Shown here: positions 34,761-45,660 of the stretch, piece by piece | Layout of the letters: every line of letters begins with the position of its first letter | Numbering within the stretch: position 1 is the stretch's first letter | DNA from: Semisulcospira habei | Lineage: Eukaryota; Mollusca; Gastropoda; Semisulcospiridae | Assembly: GCA_036245525.1 (NCBI GenBank) | Contig: BTPG01000004.1 | Coordinates: 230,176,153 to 230,240,152, forward strand | Length of the DNA: 64,000 nucleotides | Direction: 5' to 3' | Translations under genes and position numbers: made by a program | Notes under the pieces: model-generated | Told to the model about the DNA's origin: nothing | The model's input: only the letters and a program-made list of their open reading frames with translations | The model's database searches: none

Positions 34761-35440
34761 ACAGAAAAAGCAAATCACACTACTCATGCGTTGGTTGTTT
34801 GGTATCTGTGTTACCAGAGTGTTCACAGATTTGAGGGTTTGAGTCAGAGTGTGACGGCGGGCCCGGCTTATTGAGTCACTTCAAAAGACTGTACCCTCCT
34901 TGTGATGTTGCATAATATTTGGTCATGGGGTGGTTGAGCGGCCCCCGCGCCAAATGTTAGCATGTTCACGTTGCAAGTTCAAAGTTGGGCTTGAGATCAT
35001 TAGTACATACGTGTACGTGCGCATCATCATTTTCAGCACACGTTATTGTACCCGTTTGTTGGTTTTTTCCTTCTCGTTCAGAAGTGATGTCCAGGCTTGT
35101 TTACACCCGTTATTGTACCTGTTTTCCCCTTCTCGTTCAGAAGTGATGTCCAGGCTTGTTTTGCCCTTGTGTTTAGTTTTCTTGTTTGTTTCATTTGTTG
35201 GTTAGGGAGTAATTGTTGTGTGACTAGACCTGTGCCACTAGTGATAGTGTGACCAAGCCAGGCAGTCTCGTTGTGTAATTGTTGGTGGATCAGCACGAGG
35301 GCCAATCTAACGCGGGAGAGCACGGCGAGGGTAGTCCCCAATGATCAAGTGTGTATGAAATGGTGCTCGACATCGCACACCAAACAACGCGTTCGGTAGC
35401 CTGTTTATTCTGGCTTGGCCGCATAAGGCTTTTTGGAGAA

Positions 35441-36343
35441 CTGTGTAAGTATATATTTTAAATTTGTAACCTGGCCTTTAAATTTCTGAGTTTTCAGAAT
35501 TATATGTGCCTCAGCAGTTTCAAGTATATTCCGTAGTGAACCCGACTGTCTTTACCAGAACAAAAGAGGGGGGGGGGGGGGGGGGGGGAGTGAGTGTGTT
35601 CATTTATAATATGGTCAGTCATTGATCAGTTCTAACTCAGACTCCGAAAAGCCTAATCATTTTGATTCGATGGAATGTGCGCCCGCGCTCTTCTCGGTTT
35701 CGGTCCCATTTTTTCAGCAGAGCGGTTTGTTTATAATTGCTGTCATCACGTCTAATACGCTATGGAAGGCAGTCACTGTATCAGCTCGCGTAGCTTCTTC
35801 TATGTAAGGACCAGCATAATGATAGAGGCAGGCAAGAGGCAGGATTCTCATTAGCTTTCGCATCTGCGGGCGCCATGAGGATCTATGTTTATTCCAGACA
35901 GGAGGTGTTTATCATTGAGTGTATCTCGGACAGTGTGATAGTGGTCCTTTTTACAGATGAGAAAAGGCATAGATCCTCAAGCGTCCGCCACGCAAGTTAT
36001 AGGACTGTGACCCATGAGAATCTGTGCCTAAGTTTTGCTTATTCTGTTCACACAATTTTAATTTCCAGGCTGAGTGGGGGAAAGGGAGCAAGATGGGCTA
36101 TTGTAGTTTGCAGTGAGTTTTAACTGTTTCTTTTTGTTTTATAGTAACCGTACATCAATGACCATATTATAAATGAACACACTTCCCCCCCCCCCCCACC
36201 CCCACCCCCTCTTTTGTTCTGGTAAAGACAGAGTCGGGTTCACTACGGAATATACTTGAATCTGCTGAGGCACATATTATAATTCTGAAAACTCAGAAAT
36301 TTAAAAGCCAGGTTGCAAATTTAAAACATAATTATACTGACAC
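35441..36343. mobile_element. Foldback element with about 190-bp terminal inverted repeats (unit A)
   Basis: Left arm 35441-35625 is the complement of 36146-36343 (CTCAGCAG-TTCAAGTATATT, CGTAGTGAACCCGACT, CAGAACAAAAGAGGGGG). A G-run at 35569-35588 is mirrored by a C-run at 36184-36209. The interior (35626-36145) begins TCAGTTCTAACTCAGACTCC and includes two decayed family-A hairpins (GCAAGAGGCAGGATTCTCAT...ATGAGGATCTATG, and AAAGGCATAGATCCTCA...GAGAATCTGTGCC). No protein. Confidence 0.8.
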
Positions 36344-37592
36344 AGTTCTAACTCAGACTCCAAGAAGCCTAATCATTTTCATTCGATGGAATGTGAGCTC
36401 GAGCTATTGTGTTTCTGTCCCCTTTTTTTCAGCAGAGCGGTTTGTTTATAATTGCTGTCAAAGCGTCTATTACACTATGGAAGGCAGTCAGTGAATCAGC
36501 TCGCGTAGCTTCTTGTATGTAAGGACCAGCATAATGATAGAGGCAGGCAAGAGGCATGATTCTCATTAGCTTTCGCATCTGCGGGCGCCATGAGGATCTA
36601 TCTTTATTCCAGACTGACAGAATGTGCATATCAGTGAGTGTATCTAATTCAGTGTGATAGTGGTCCTTTCTACTGATGAGAAAAGGCATAGATCCTCAGA
36701 GTCCGTCATGCAAGTTACAGGACCGTGACTCATGAGAATCTGTGCCTAAGTTTTGCTTTTTCAGTTCACACAATTTTAATTTCCAGGCTGAGTGGGGGAG
36801 GGTGAAGGGAGATGCGCTTATTGTGGTTTGCAGTGAGTTTCAGCCGTTTCTTTTGTTTTTCAGTAACCGTACATCAATGATCATATAAATGAACACACTT
36901 TCACGCCCTCTATCGTTCTGTTAAAGACAGATTCGGGTTCACTACAGAATATACTTGGATCTGCTGAGGCACATATACGGGCAGAAATTTAAAAGCCAGG
37001 TTACAAATTTAAAATATATACTAAAATGGGCTTGGATAGGGCTATTCAGTATTTGGTTGAGAGCTGGGGACAACGGTACAAGGCTTTAGCCAGCCTTGAA
37101 GGCCGCTTTCATCGGAACTGCCGTCGGATGGTTTCGCAGAAGGTTCTCTGTTCCGTCTGATGTGCACAGAGACAAATGAACCTATCAAGAAACATTCATT
37201 CCACCGTTACCGCATACTTTCATGACGATAAATGTATTCTTGTTTTTACATCAGACGGATGGCATTCACTGCCTAGCAATGTTCGCCCATAACCAAAGAC
37301 AAAACTCCCCAAGAGGCATAGATCTTCATGAGTTCCGCGCAGAGTGCGGGGGCTTGTGAGAAGCTAAATGTACTGTATGTATCTTGGTGGCTAGTGTTGC
37401 CTCTATGCTGCTATGTTTACGCAGCCGGGATGAAATCACGACCACCGAGCCCAAAACAAAACACCCATGGCTGTCAACACTTGCGATTGGACGACGGTCG
37501 GGGCACTGCGGCGTAGAATAACCGTAGAATAGCGCGATGCTCATGCTCCCTTTAGGTTCACGGCAGTGCAAACTCGAGTTTGGAGACTAACT
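36344..37592 (+). repeat. Units B and E1, left copy of a 1.2-kb direct duplication
   Basis: 36344-37010 is a second copy of the interior and right arm of unit A. 37010-37592 (E1) starts TATATACTAAAATGGGCTTG and ends GAGTTTGGAGACTAACTG. The same B-E order recurs at 40796-41970. E1 contains the family-A remnant CAAGAGGCATAGATCTTCAT. Confidence 0.85.
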
Positions 37593-38145
37593 GTGATGTA
37601 CGGTTACTGAAAAACAAAAGAAACGGCTGAAACTCACTTCAAACCACAATAGGGCATCTCCCTCCCTTTCCACCACTCAGCCTGGAAATTAAAATTGTGT
37701 GAACTGAAAAAGCAAAACTTAGGCACAGATTCTCATGGGTCACGTTCCTGTAACTTGCGTGGCGGACTCTTGAGGATCTATGCCTTTTCTCATCTGTAGA
37801 AAGGACCAGTATCACACTGTGCGAGATACACTCAATGATAAACACCTCCTGTCTGGAATAAACATAGATCCTCATGGCGCCCGCAGATACGAAAGCTCAT
37901 GAGAATCCTGACTCTTGCCTGCCTCTATCATTATGCTTGTCTTTACATACAAGAAGCTGCGCGAGCTGATTCAGTGACTGCCTTCCATAGTGTATTAGAC
38001 GCGATGACAGCAATTATAAACAAACCGCTCGGCTGAAAAAAAGGGGACCGAAACCGAGAAGAGCGCGCGCTCACATTCCATCAAATCAAAACGATTAGGC
38101 TTTTCGGAGTCTGAGTTAGAACTGAACCTAGCCTCCTGGGCTTTC
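37593..38145 (-). repeat. Unit C, inverted copy of the A/B interior
   Basis: Reads as the complement of unit B from the GATGTACGGTTACTG end to GAGTCTGAGTTAGAACTG. With unit B it forms an inverted pair around E1. Confidence 0.85.
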
Positions 38146-38190
38146 CCATCGCGCTATACTATCTGCGCCACAGAGGAGCAGTCGCCTAAT
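38118..38190 (-). other. tRNA-like sequence
   Basis: On the minus strand CTCTGTGGCGCAGATAGTAT AGCGCGATGGG resembles a tRNA D-arm (A-box). A T-arm is not convincing: GGTTCAGTTC stands where GGTTCGAATCC would be. It lies at the start of inverted unit C. Probably a decayed tRNA or a SINE head, not a functional tRNA. Confidence 0.35.
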
Positions 38191-38830
38191 GAGACTTGCT
38201 GACAGCCGTCGCCAGTGTGGCCGGTGGATGATAAAAATCCAATGCATACTTGCTACATAAACATAACGACATAGACGTAACACTAGGCAGCAGGATGCAT
38301 ACAGATTCGTTTGAGCTCCGCGCCTGTCTGATGCTAATGAGCATATATATCTCTTGCAGCTGTGCGACTATTTGCCTTTGATTTTCCCGGGCGGTAAGCT
38401 ACATAAACATAGCAACACAGGGGTATAAATTCAAACCAGAAAGAGACAGATTCTTATGAGCCTCCGCACTCTGCCGGGAACGCACAGGATCTCTGCCTTT
38501 TGGAGACATTCGGATCTTTGTTACTGTCTGCACCTGTTTCCCCCCCCCCCCCTTCTCCGCCCCCCCCCCCCCCTTCTCTCTCTCTGTGTGTGAGTTGGTG
38601 TTTTTGCTGCACAGGCCTCGTACTCCATAAACATGCCTTGTCTTCGACTTTTGGTTGCCTCATTTCTTGCCTGCTAATGTCTACCGGTTACATATAAATC
38701 AAATTACTCACGATATAAAGTATATTACTCACTGATGCATTTTGCGCTGCCGGAGGGCAAACGTTTTTCTCGTATTAATTTTGAATGACAGCACATTCGC
38801 GTGGCAAACGTAGTACGCGCAAAGATGACT
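38191..38830. other. Unassigned sequence with hairpin relic and C-runs
   Basis: A decayed family-A hairpin is at 38447-38513 (GAGACAGATTCTTATGAGCC...CAGGATCTCTGCCT). C-runs are at 38540-38572. No gene. Confidence 0.5.
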
Positions 38831-39092
38831 AAATGTCATGTGTTAAGCCTCTTGGCCAATGTCATGTGTTAAGCCTCTTGGCCAATGTCATGTGTTAAGC
38901 CTCTTGGCCAATGTCATGTGTTAAGCCTCTTGGCCAATGTCATGTGTTAAGCCTCTTGGCCAATGTCATGTGTTAAGCCTCTTGGCCAATGTCATGTGTT
39001 AAGCCTCTTGGCCAATGTCATGTGTTAAGCCTCTTGGCCAATGTCATGTGTTAAGCCTCTTGGCCAATGTCATGTGTTAAGCCTCTTGGCCA
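38831..39092. repeat. 26-bp minisatellite, 10 essentially perfect copies
   Basis: Unit AATGTCATGTGTTAAGCCTC TTGGCC, with no substitution that I can see across ten units, which implies a very recent expansion or an assembly repeat. Confidence 0.97.
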
Positions 39093-39311
39093 ACTGCAAA
39101 ATCTGCAAAAAGGAGAAGAATCGATAGAAAAACTACTAAATGTCCAAATGATCAGTCAAACTAACTTGAAGAGCAAAGACGATACAACAGGATGGCTAAG
39201 GACCCCATGGGATAAGGCATTGGTTAAACATACCTTCTCGCAGGGCATGGTAGGGTGACCTTTGTGCATACCTGCATTTTTGACTGTCCTAGGTCGTATA
39301 CCCACCTTCCA

Positions 39312-39447
39312 CAGGCATGGGGCACATTGCGTAATTGATTATATCTATAAACGCGGGTAGTTGGAAGTTGTACAAAATGTGTTTCTAATCCCACTACCCG
39401 CGTTATAGAAGTGATCGATTAAGCAGTGATCATCCCACGCCTGTGAT
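39312..39447. repeat. Imperfect inverted repeat
   Basis: 39312-39368 and the complement of 39388-39447 share CACAGGC-TGGG, GATTATATCTATAA-type and ACGCGGGTAGT blocks, giving a stem of about 55 bp with a short loop. Confidence 0.7.
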
Positions 39448-39488
39448 ACCCCCCCCCCCCCCCCCAGCACACACTAACAGAGTTTTCT

Positions 39489-39694
39489 TTAACTCATTCT
39501 ACCCAAGACACAACACAGCAAGATATGGATCGACCATGATAGTTCAAGGGTGATGCCAGAATAGCTTGGCGCCCATGGGCGCCAAGCTATTCTGGCATCA
39601 CCCTTGAACTATCATGGTCGATCTGCGTCCTGCACTGCAATGCAGTCTTCAGAGGATAACAGCAAAATTTGGGTGATGGGGGAAAATGAGTTAA
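39489..39694. mobile_element. Family-B MITE-like hairpin element
   Basis: TTAACTCATTCTACCC...AAAATGAGTTAA ends with a central palindrome (39529-39622; ATCGACCATGATAGTTCAAG, AGAATAGCTTGGCGCC and complement). It has no protein. It shares its right TTAA with the next element. Confidence 0.85.
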
Positions 39695-39918
39695 CCCCTT
39701 CAGTGCCTGCTGACGCAGACTGTGTCACTTTTGCAATTTTCGTTAACTCAAGACTACAACAAAAAAACAACTAGATGGTCATAGAAACAAGACTTCAAAG
39801 TAGTTTCAGCAAGAGGCATAGATCCTTATAAGCCCCCGCAACTGCGGGGGCTTATGAGGATCTATGCCTCTTGCACTTGGGTGGTGTTCAATTTTTTTTT
39901 CGGCAGTGAACTGGTTAA
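39691..39918. mobile_element. Family-A hairpin element with TTAA ends
   Basis: Ends TTAACCCCTTCAGTGCC and GGCAGTGAACTGGTTAA are imperfect inverted repeats. The central hairpin (39809-39840 and 39843-39874) has 32-bp arms with one mismatch and a 2-bp loop: GCAAGAGGCATAGATCCTTA and complement. Confidence 0.8.
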
Positions 39919-40583
39919 AAGCACACTTGGGCCATCAATACCTGTTCCACCGTCGATTTTCATTAGAGTTTGGGCTACGCCTCTTCCCGCAAAACCGTCC
40001 TACTTTAGGAACACAACCACATCATCACTAACGGCGGCAACCTGCTCGGCGTTAAACCCAAATAACAAACTAACTAACGGCAACAAATAAAAGTAAGAAC
40101 TTACAAGAACTTGCGTTACAAATCCAGCTATCTTGACTGAAGAAGATACTGGTAGCTATCCTTGACACATCTTCGTGCAGACAAGTGCGCAGTTTGGGCA
40201 GTCACAACGGTATCATTTTGGTCTGGATTTCTGTGCACAGTTTGACAGTGGCTAGAAATGATCCCACTGATAATCATATACATACATCCACAGACTTCTT
40301 AAAGTCGAGCCAGCTCTTTGGAAGCGCAGCTGTCACATAGTACACACACTTACGGAAACACACATGAAGTCAGTCCGACGTTCTACATTATGCAAAGAGG
40401 TTCTCGGGCTCACATCAGTCCTAGAACGTTTTGTTCGGTGTTCGCCGCGCCGGTGGGTCACTTCCAGCGTAGAATGTCTGGCGAGATAAATTGGCTATGG
40501 TGGCGCTTGCTCATAGCTTCAATAGCTCGACGCGTTGCCTTTTCAAGTCACCTTGTGCATAACCACTGAAATACAGCCCATCT
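39919..40583. other. Intergenic, nothing recognised
   Basis: Short open frames on the plus strand (for example 40318-40569) show no domain. Confidence 0.45.
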
Positions 40584-40649
40584 GCAATAAGCATAGATCC
40601 TCATGAGCCCCCGCAACTGCGGGGGCTCATGAGGATCTATGCTTATTGC
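40584..40649. repeat. Perfect family-A hairpin
   Basis: Arms 40584-40615 and 40618-40649 are exact complements of 32 bp (GCAATAAGCATAGATCCTCA...CCCCGCA). Relative to 39809, AAGAGGC/GCCTCTT is replaced by AATAAGC/GCTTATT in both arms. Confidence 0.95.
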
Positions 40650-40795
40650 TCGGTCAATTCATACTTGTGTTCCACACAGGACATCTTCATGAGTAAATTT
40701 TTAAGTTTGTCAGTAAAGAGAAAAGATCCGCTTTGAGTGTCTACAACCACACTCTACAAGTTATTTCGAAATCAGAAGAACTACACTATTGCAAA

Positions 40796-41970
40796 TCAGT
40801 TCTAACTCAGACTCAGAAAAACCTAATCATTTTGATTCGATGGAATGTGAGCTCGCCCTCTTCTCGGTTTCTGTCCAGTTTTTCCAGCCGAGCGGTTTGT
40901 TTATAATTGCTGTCATCGCGTCTAATACAATGGCGGAATGCAGTCACTGAATCAGCTCGCGCAGCTTCTTGTATGTAAGGACCAGCATAATGATAGAGGC
41001 AGGCAAGAGTCAGGATTCTCATTAGCTTTCGTATCTGCGGGCGTCATGAGGATCTATGTTTATTCCAGACAGGAGGTGTTTATCATTGAGTGTATCTAAT
41101 TCAGTGTGATAGTGGTCCTTTCTACAGATGAGAAAAGGCATAGATCCTCAAATGTCCGCCACGCAAGTTACAGGACCGTGACCCATGAGAATCTGTCTAA
41201 GTTTTGCTTTTTCAGTTCACACAATTTTAATTTCCAGGCTGAGTGGGGGAAAGGGAGCGAGATGGGCTATTGTGTTTTCCCCCCTCTTTTGTTCTGGTAC
41301 AGAGAGAGAGTCGGGTTCACTACGGAATATACTTGTATCTGCTGAGGCACATATATGGGCAGAAATTTAAAAGCCAGGTTACAAATAAAAAATTAAATAT
41401 ATACTAAAATGGTCTTGGATAGGGCTATTATTTGGTTGAGGGCTGGAGACAGTACAAGGCTTTAGCCTGCCTTGAAGGCCGCTTTCATCGGAACTGCCGT
41501 CAGATGGTATGGCAGAAGGTTCTCTGTTCCATCTGATGTGCACAGAGACAAATGAACCTATCAAGAAACATTCATTCCACCGTTACCGCATACTTTCACG
41601 AGGATAATATATTCTTGTTTTTTACATCAGACGGATGGCATTCACTGCCTAGCAATGTTCGCCCATAACCAAAGACAAAACTCCCCAAGAGGCATAGATC
41701 TTCATGAGTTCCGCGCAGAGTGCGGGGGCTTGTGAGAAGCTAAATGTACTGTATGTATCTTGGTGGCTAGTGTTGCCTCTGTGCTGCTATGTTTACGCAG
41801 CCGGGATAAAATCGCGACCACCGAGCCCAAAACAAAACACCCATGGCTGTCAGCACGTGTGATTCGACGACCGTCCCGGCACTGCGGCGTAGAATAACCG
41901 TAGAATAGCGCGATGCTCATGCTCCCTTTAGGTTCACGGCAGTGCAAACTCGAGTTTGGAGACTAACTGT
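40796..41970 (+). repeat. Units D and E2, right copy of the 1.2-kb direct duplication
   Basis: Corresponds to 36344-37592 in order and orientation, with an internal deletion near 41275. E2 is 41390-41970. Confidence 0.85.
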
Positions 41971-43100
41971 AGAGTTGGAGAAATGTCTTGCAGAGATTAG
42001 GAGGGGAAGGGTTGCACAGTGGAGTGGGGAGGGTGATGATGCTGGGCTGAATGCTGGTTTGCTCGTATTCGAACCAGTCGGCGGTAATGGCGGCTGGACA
42101 CCCTGCGACGTACCGTGTGTGGAGTATGCATCTCCATAGCGGGAGTTTATCGCTAGTGAAAGTCTTTTGAATAGGATCCATTGTATGGCTAATTTTCTCA
42201 ATGGAAGTGTCCATGGCGTGCTTGGCATTTGCGGCAGATCGGGTGATAGGGCCCATGGTGGTGGTGGAGGGGTAGAGGAGGGGGGCAGTGGTGGTGGAGG
42301 GAAAGGGTGGTGGTATGCTACACATGAAGTGCCAGCATACAGCTAGCAGCCCATGGTAAAAGGAAGGTGGACTGAGGGGAGGGTGTGGTGGTGGGGGGAG
42401 GATGGTAGGATAGTCAATTATTTGACGTGGTTGGCGCGGGTGGAGGGGCCCATGGAGGAGGGTGGTGTGGTTGGCGGATTACATAGCTGATGCCAGCCTC
42501 GCAGTCATGCCGATTGCCATGATAGCTCACTGCTGCGCTCAAGAGTGACGGCGGCAGCGACTGTCAAGCACTGGGGCCCGGCTAGCGTCAGTTTACTTTA
42601 CCACACATCTGGAATGATACGCTGGAATGTGAGCTGGCACTAGCAGAGCGGTCTGTTTATACTTGCTGTCAACACGTCTAATCAGTACCCGATGGAAGAA
42701 ATTACTGCATCTACTCGCGCAGCCAGGATTCTCATGAGCTTTCGCATCTGCCGGAACCATAAGGATCTATGTCTAGGTTCACGGCAGACTCGGGATTGCT
42801 TAATACGACTGTACTTGGCACGCGGGCTGGCGCCAAGCGACCCAAAAACGGAAGAGTCCATGTTCCACCGCTCGAAGTATTCAACAGAACAGTGATGAAG
42901 AAAAAAAAAGAAACGTTCATAACTCTGGAAAAATGAATGTTACACAAATGGAAAAATCACATTCCAATAGAAGTCACTATCACAAGTCACTGAGGCTAAA
43001 AATTACACATCACAACCAAACACTGCCAACACAATTGTCACTGGAGTCGGAGCGATGTGACTATGCAACTTACTCGCACTCGTAGAGAGAGAGAGGGAGA
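41971..43100. other. Unassigned, partly G-rich sequence
   Basis: 42240-42460 is GGTGG-rich. A minus-strand frame at 41963-42325 (with TMGPITRSAANAKHAMD) has no recognised domain. A family-A relic is at 42726-42775 (GGATTCTCATGAGCTTTCGC...AAGGATCTATG). Confidence 0.45.
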
Positions 43101-43431
43101 TTGATTGATTGATTAATTGATTGTACATTGCTTAACGTCCCGACAGCAACAAGGCCTTCTCAGGACGTGCCTGCACTGCTTGTGAAAAAAAACCAAACTA
43201 AACAGAACATTGAATGTATGTCGCCAGCCGGTCAAATACATTAAATAAACCTAACACATGGGGCCTAAATAAAGCTAAGACCATTTAGCAACACACATCC
43301 AATATCAAGACCTACAGTCAGTGCAGACAGTAGGGAGAGTTTTAAAAAGGCAAATACAGGTGAATGGACAAAGGGTAGACAGAAACACATGCCCCAGAAT
43401 AGAAAAAAAAAAAAACCCACCCTGTGGGGCT

Positions 43432-43432
<1 letters not shown>
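43101..43432 (-). mobile_element. TTGATTG-tailed retroposon, copy 3 (5'-truncated)
   Basis: The tail has extra TTGA/ATTGA repeats. The opposite end stops at CCTGTGGGGCTGA and meets (GA)n at 43433. Loss at this end is 5' truncation if the element is read on the minus strand. Confidence 0.85.
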
Positions 43433-43471
<39 letters not shown>

Positions 43472-44000
43472 ACACACACACACAGCGAGACGGAAAGAGA
43501 AAGAGAGAGAGAACGAACGGGGAGTACCCTTGGGCACGAAGTATGCTGAGTGTCTAATACACAAAGCCTGCTAAACACTAACCCGAAGGCAAACTTTATA
43601 TCACCTTCAAGTTGAGGACTACCTCAGGGAAAAACGGGAGGACCCCGGGGAAAAAACCCCAGCATTTAGCACGGTACACAACAAGTAATAAGTCATTGAA
43701 ACAAAGCAAATAATCAAATTCAGTGAGAATATTGGTATAAGTGGAGAGTAGGTAGTTGTGAAACCGTCTTCAAGGGTAACAACAACAAAAATAAATAAAT
43801 AAATATAAAAATAAGGGGTGGGGTGGGGGGGGGGAGAGAGAGAGAGACGGGGGCGGGGGGGAAGGAGGAATGGGAAGAAGGCAAAAGGAAAAAGCGTAAA
43901 GAGAGAAAGAGGGCTAGAGAGAAGTGTTAAGGGGGGGGGGGGGAGAGAAAGAGGGAGAGAGATAGAAAGAGATGGAAAAAAAAGGGGGGGGGGGGCGGAA
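43433..44000. repeat. GA- and G-rich low-complexity region
   Basis: (GA)n with CACACA at 43433-43515 and G/A-rich tracts at 43815-43995. Both strands stay open as Glu/Arg or Ser/Leu strings. Not genes. Confidence 0.85.
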
Positions 44001-44140
44001 GACACCCAGCCAGAGCCACCAGCCCCACCCAACAGGCACCCACCAGCCCACAGAAAAACACACAGGCACGCAACAAGACGACCACATACATCCCCAAGGG
44101 ATGCACACGATCGCCCCGCCCCAAAACCGCGTATCACTCC

Positions 44141-44476
44141 GTGGGCCGGAGACCGGACGCTCTCAACAATCTTCGTAACAGAAGCGACATCGTCATCAAA
44201 CCAGCCGATAAAGGTGGCGCCGTCGTTGTATGGGACAGAGATCTGTACATCAAAGAGGCCTACAGACAGAGAACCCAGAACACTACCAACACCTTGACGA
44301 ATGCTCCCTCCAAGCTGATCAAAAGCGCATCTCAAAGACAGTCAAAAAGATGATTCTTAAAGGAGAGCTTCCTTCAACAGCTAATCTCCTCATAAAAAAG
44401 CGGTCTAAGCAACCTAACTTTTACCTTCTCCCAAAAATCCACAAACTCAACAATCCCGGCCGCCCCATAGTGTCAG
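44141..44476 (+). pseudogene. Penelope-like element, reverse transcriptase N-terminal fragment
   Basis: The plus strand encodes [38 protein letters not shown]. After a frameshift near 44275 it continues [15 protein letters not shown] and NFYLLPKIHKLNNPGRPIVS (44410-44475). The blocks [13 protein letters not shown] and FYLLPKIHK...GRPIVS are diagnostic of Penelope-like reverse transcriptases. The remaining RT and any GIY-YIG endonuclease are absent; sequence passes straight into a 24-bp minisatellite. Confidence 0.85.
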
Positions 44477-44602
44477 CGGACAGACAGCAGGGCGGGCAGC
44501 ATACAGACAGCAGGGCGGGCAGCCGACAGACAGCTGGGCGAGCAGCGTCAGTACCGACAGCAGGGCGGGCAGCGTACAGACAGCAGGGCGGGCAGGGTAC
44601 AA
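44477..44602. repeat. 24-bp GC-rich minisatellite, about 5 copies
   Basis: Unit CAGCAGGGCGGGCAGCGTAC plus AGAC. It begins exactly where Penelope-like homology ends. A second array of the same unit is at 46605-46750. Confidence 0.9.
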
Positions 44603-45250
44603 ATGTGGTAAAAATGCCTTGTACGCGTTTTATATATATATATATATATATGTAGTCAGTGTGCTTACTGAGGCTCAGGTAGTTTGGTTATTTTTTGTCT
44701 CCTGCAAGCTTGGAATTTAGTGTGTACATCTATCGCCAGTACTGAGTAAGAAGCGAGGCGGATGTGTAGCTCAGCAGAATGTTTAAACAAAGGCCATCTG
44801 TTGTACTCAGTGACCTCATCTCACCTAGTGTAGTTATCTCCCTTCTTCCCAGGCCTCTGCCGCAGTGCTTGACAGCTGGTTACTGCGGAGTATTTTTCCC
44901 CTGTCAAGAGATTTTGTTGGATTTTGTTTGTTAACTATGTAGTCTTGTAAAAGTACGATGTTCATCTACAAGAGATTTTACAACAATATAGTGTTTGAAG
45001 TGCTCTAAGTGTTGGTAATGGTTTCAGACCTGACAAAGCTAGGAAAGCAATGTTCTAAATCATGGAAGAATGCCTCACTATTTTGTAAAAGGTAAAGTTG
45101 GTCGGGCAAACCAATTTTTGCTACTCGTTAGTTTTGGCTAGCAAAACGCAACTGCGCACAGCACTAACAACCCTCGGGTTCGAGCACAGTGTTCCTGGCC
45201 TGCGGTGTTAGGTATATTTTAGCGATTGTTTTCCACGACTGCTACTGCTG
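44603..45250. other. Unassigned sequence
   Basis: A (TA)n tract is at 44630-44651. No gene recognised. Confidence 0.5.
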
Positions 45251-45660
45251 TTGCTGCCGGCTTCGACTTTGCCGATTTGCCAGAGTTCTTTCTACAAGCA
45301 TGGTGAACTCTGTCAGTTTTCTGAGCCCTCCCTTGAACGGCAATCCCGGACTCTGTCATTTTGGGGGAGTCCTGGGACTTTGCCATTTTTAGGGCCGCTT
45401 TCCTTTATAAAGGGCGCCTCGGACTCTGCCGTTTTCCCGAGGCTTTCCTTTACAAAGGGCGTGTCAGTCGGACTGCCGTTTTCCCGAAGCTTTCCTTTAC
45501 AAAGGGCGTGTCAGTCGGACTGTCGTTTTCTTGGAGTTCTCACTTGCACCGGCATTGAGAACGGGCTCTGCCATTTTGGGGGGAGCTTCGGGACCTTAGT
45601 CATTTTAGACTTACTTAGATTTAGAAGGGACAGGGACTTCCAGCTTTCGCTGATTTAGTC
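45251..45660. repeat. Degenerate 47-bp repeat
   Basis: Units of TTTCCTTTACAAAGGGCGTG followed by TCAGTCGGACTGCCGTTTTC CCGAAGC, clearest at 45405-45535 and decaying on both sides. A related patch is at 46478-46570. Confidence 0.75.

Larger units (their letters stand above)
33325..35245. repeat. Large inverted repeat, inner pair
   Basis: 33325-33563 is the complement of 34953-35245 (AGGGAGTAATTGTTGTGTGA, GTTCAGAAGTGATGTCCAGG, TGTTAGCATGTTCACGTTGC). The right arm has an internal about 60-bp direct duplication of CTCGTTCAGAAGTGATGTCC at 35070-35155. Confidence 0.85.
30135..35421. repeat. Direct copy pair bounding the 30-35 kb complex
   Basis: 30135-30211 and 35349-35421 share GTGTGTATGAAATGGTGCTC and CAAACAACGCGTTCGGTAGC in the same orientation, differing by a 3-bp indel. 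The first lies at the 5' edge of the LINE fragment. Confidence 0.8.

Noticed and set aside
41963..42325. 120-residue minus-strand frame with PITRSAANAKHAMD
   Set aside because: No recognisable domain, sits on GGTGG-rich sequence, no splice or promoter context; possibly repeat.
43818..44297. Glu/Arg-rich frame preceding the Penelope-like segment
   Set aside because: Low-complexity GA/G-rich DNA; only the part from about 44141 shows conserved RT blocks.
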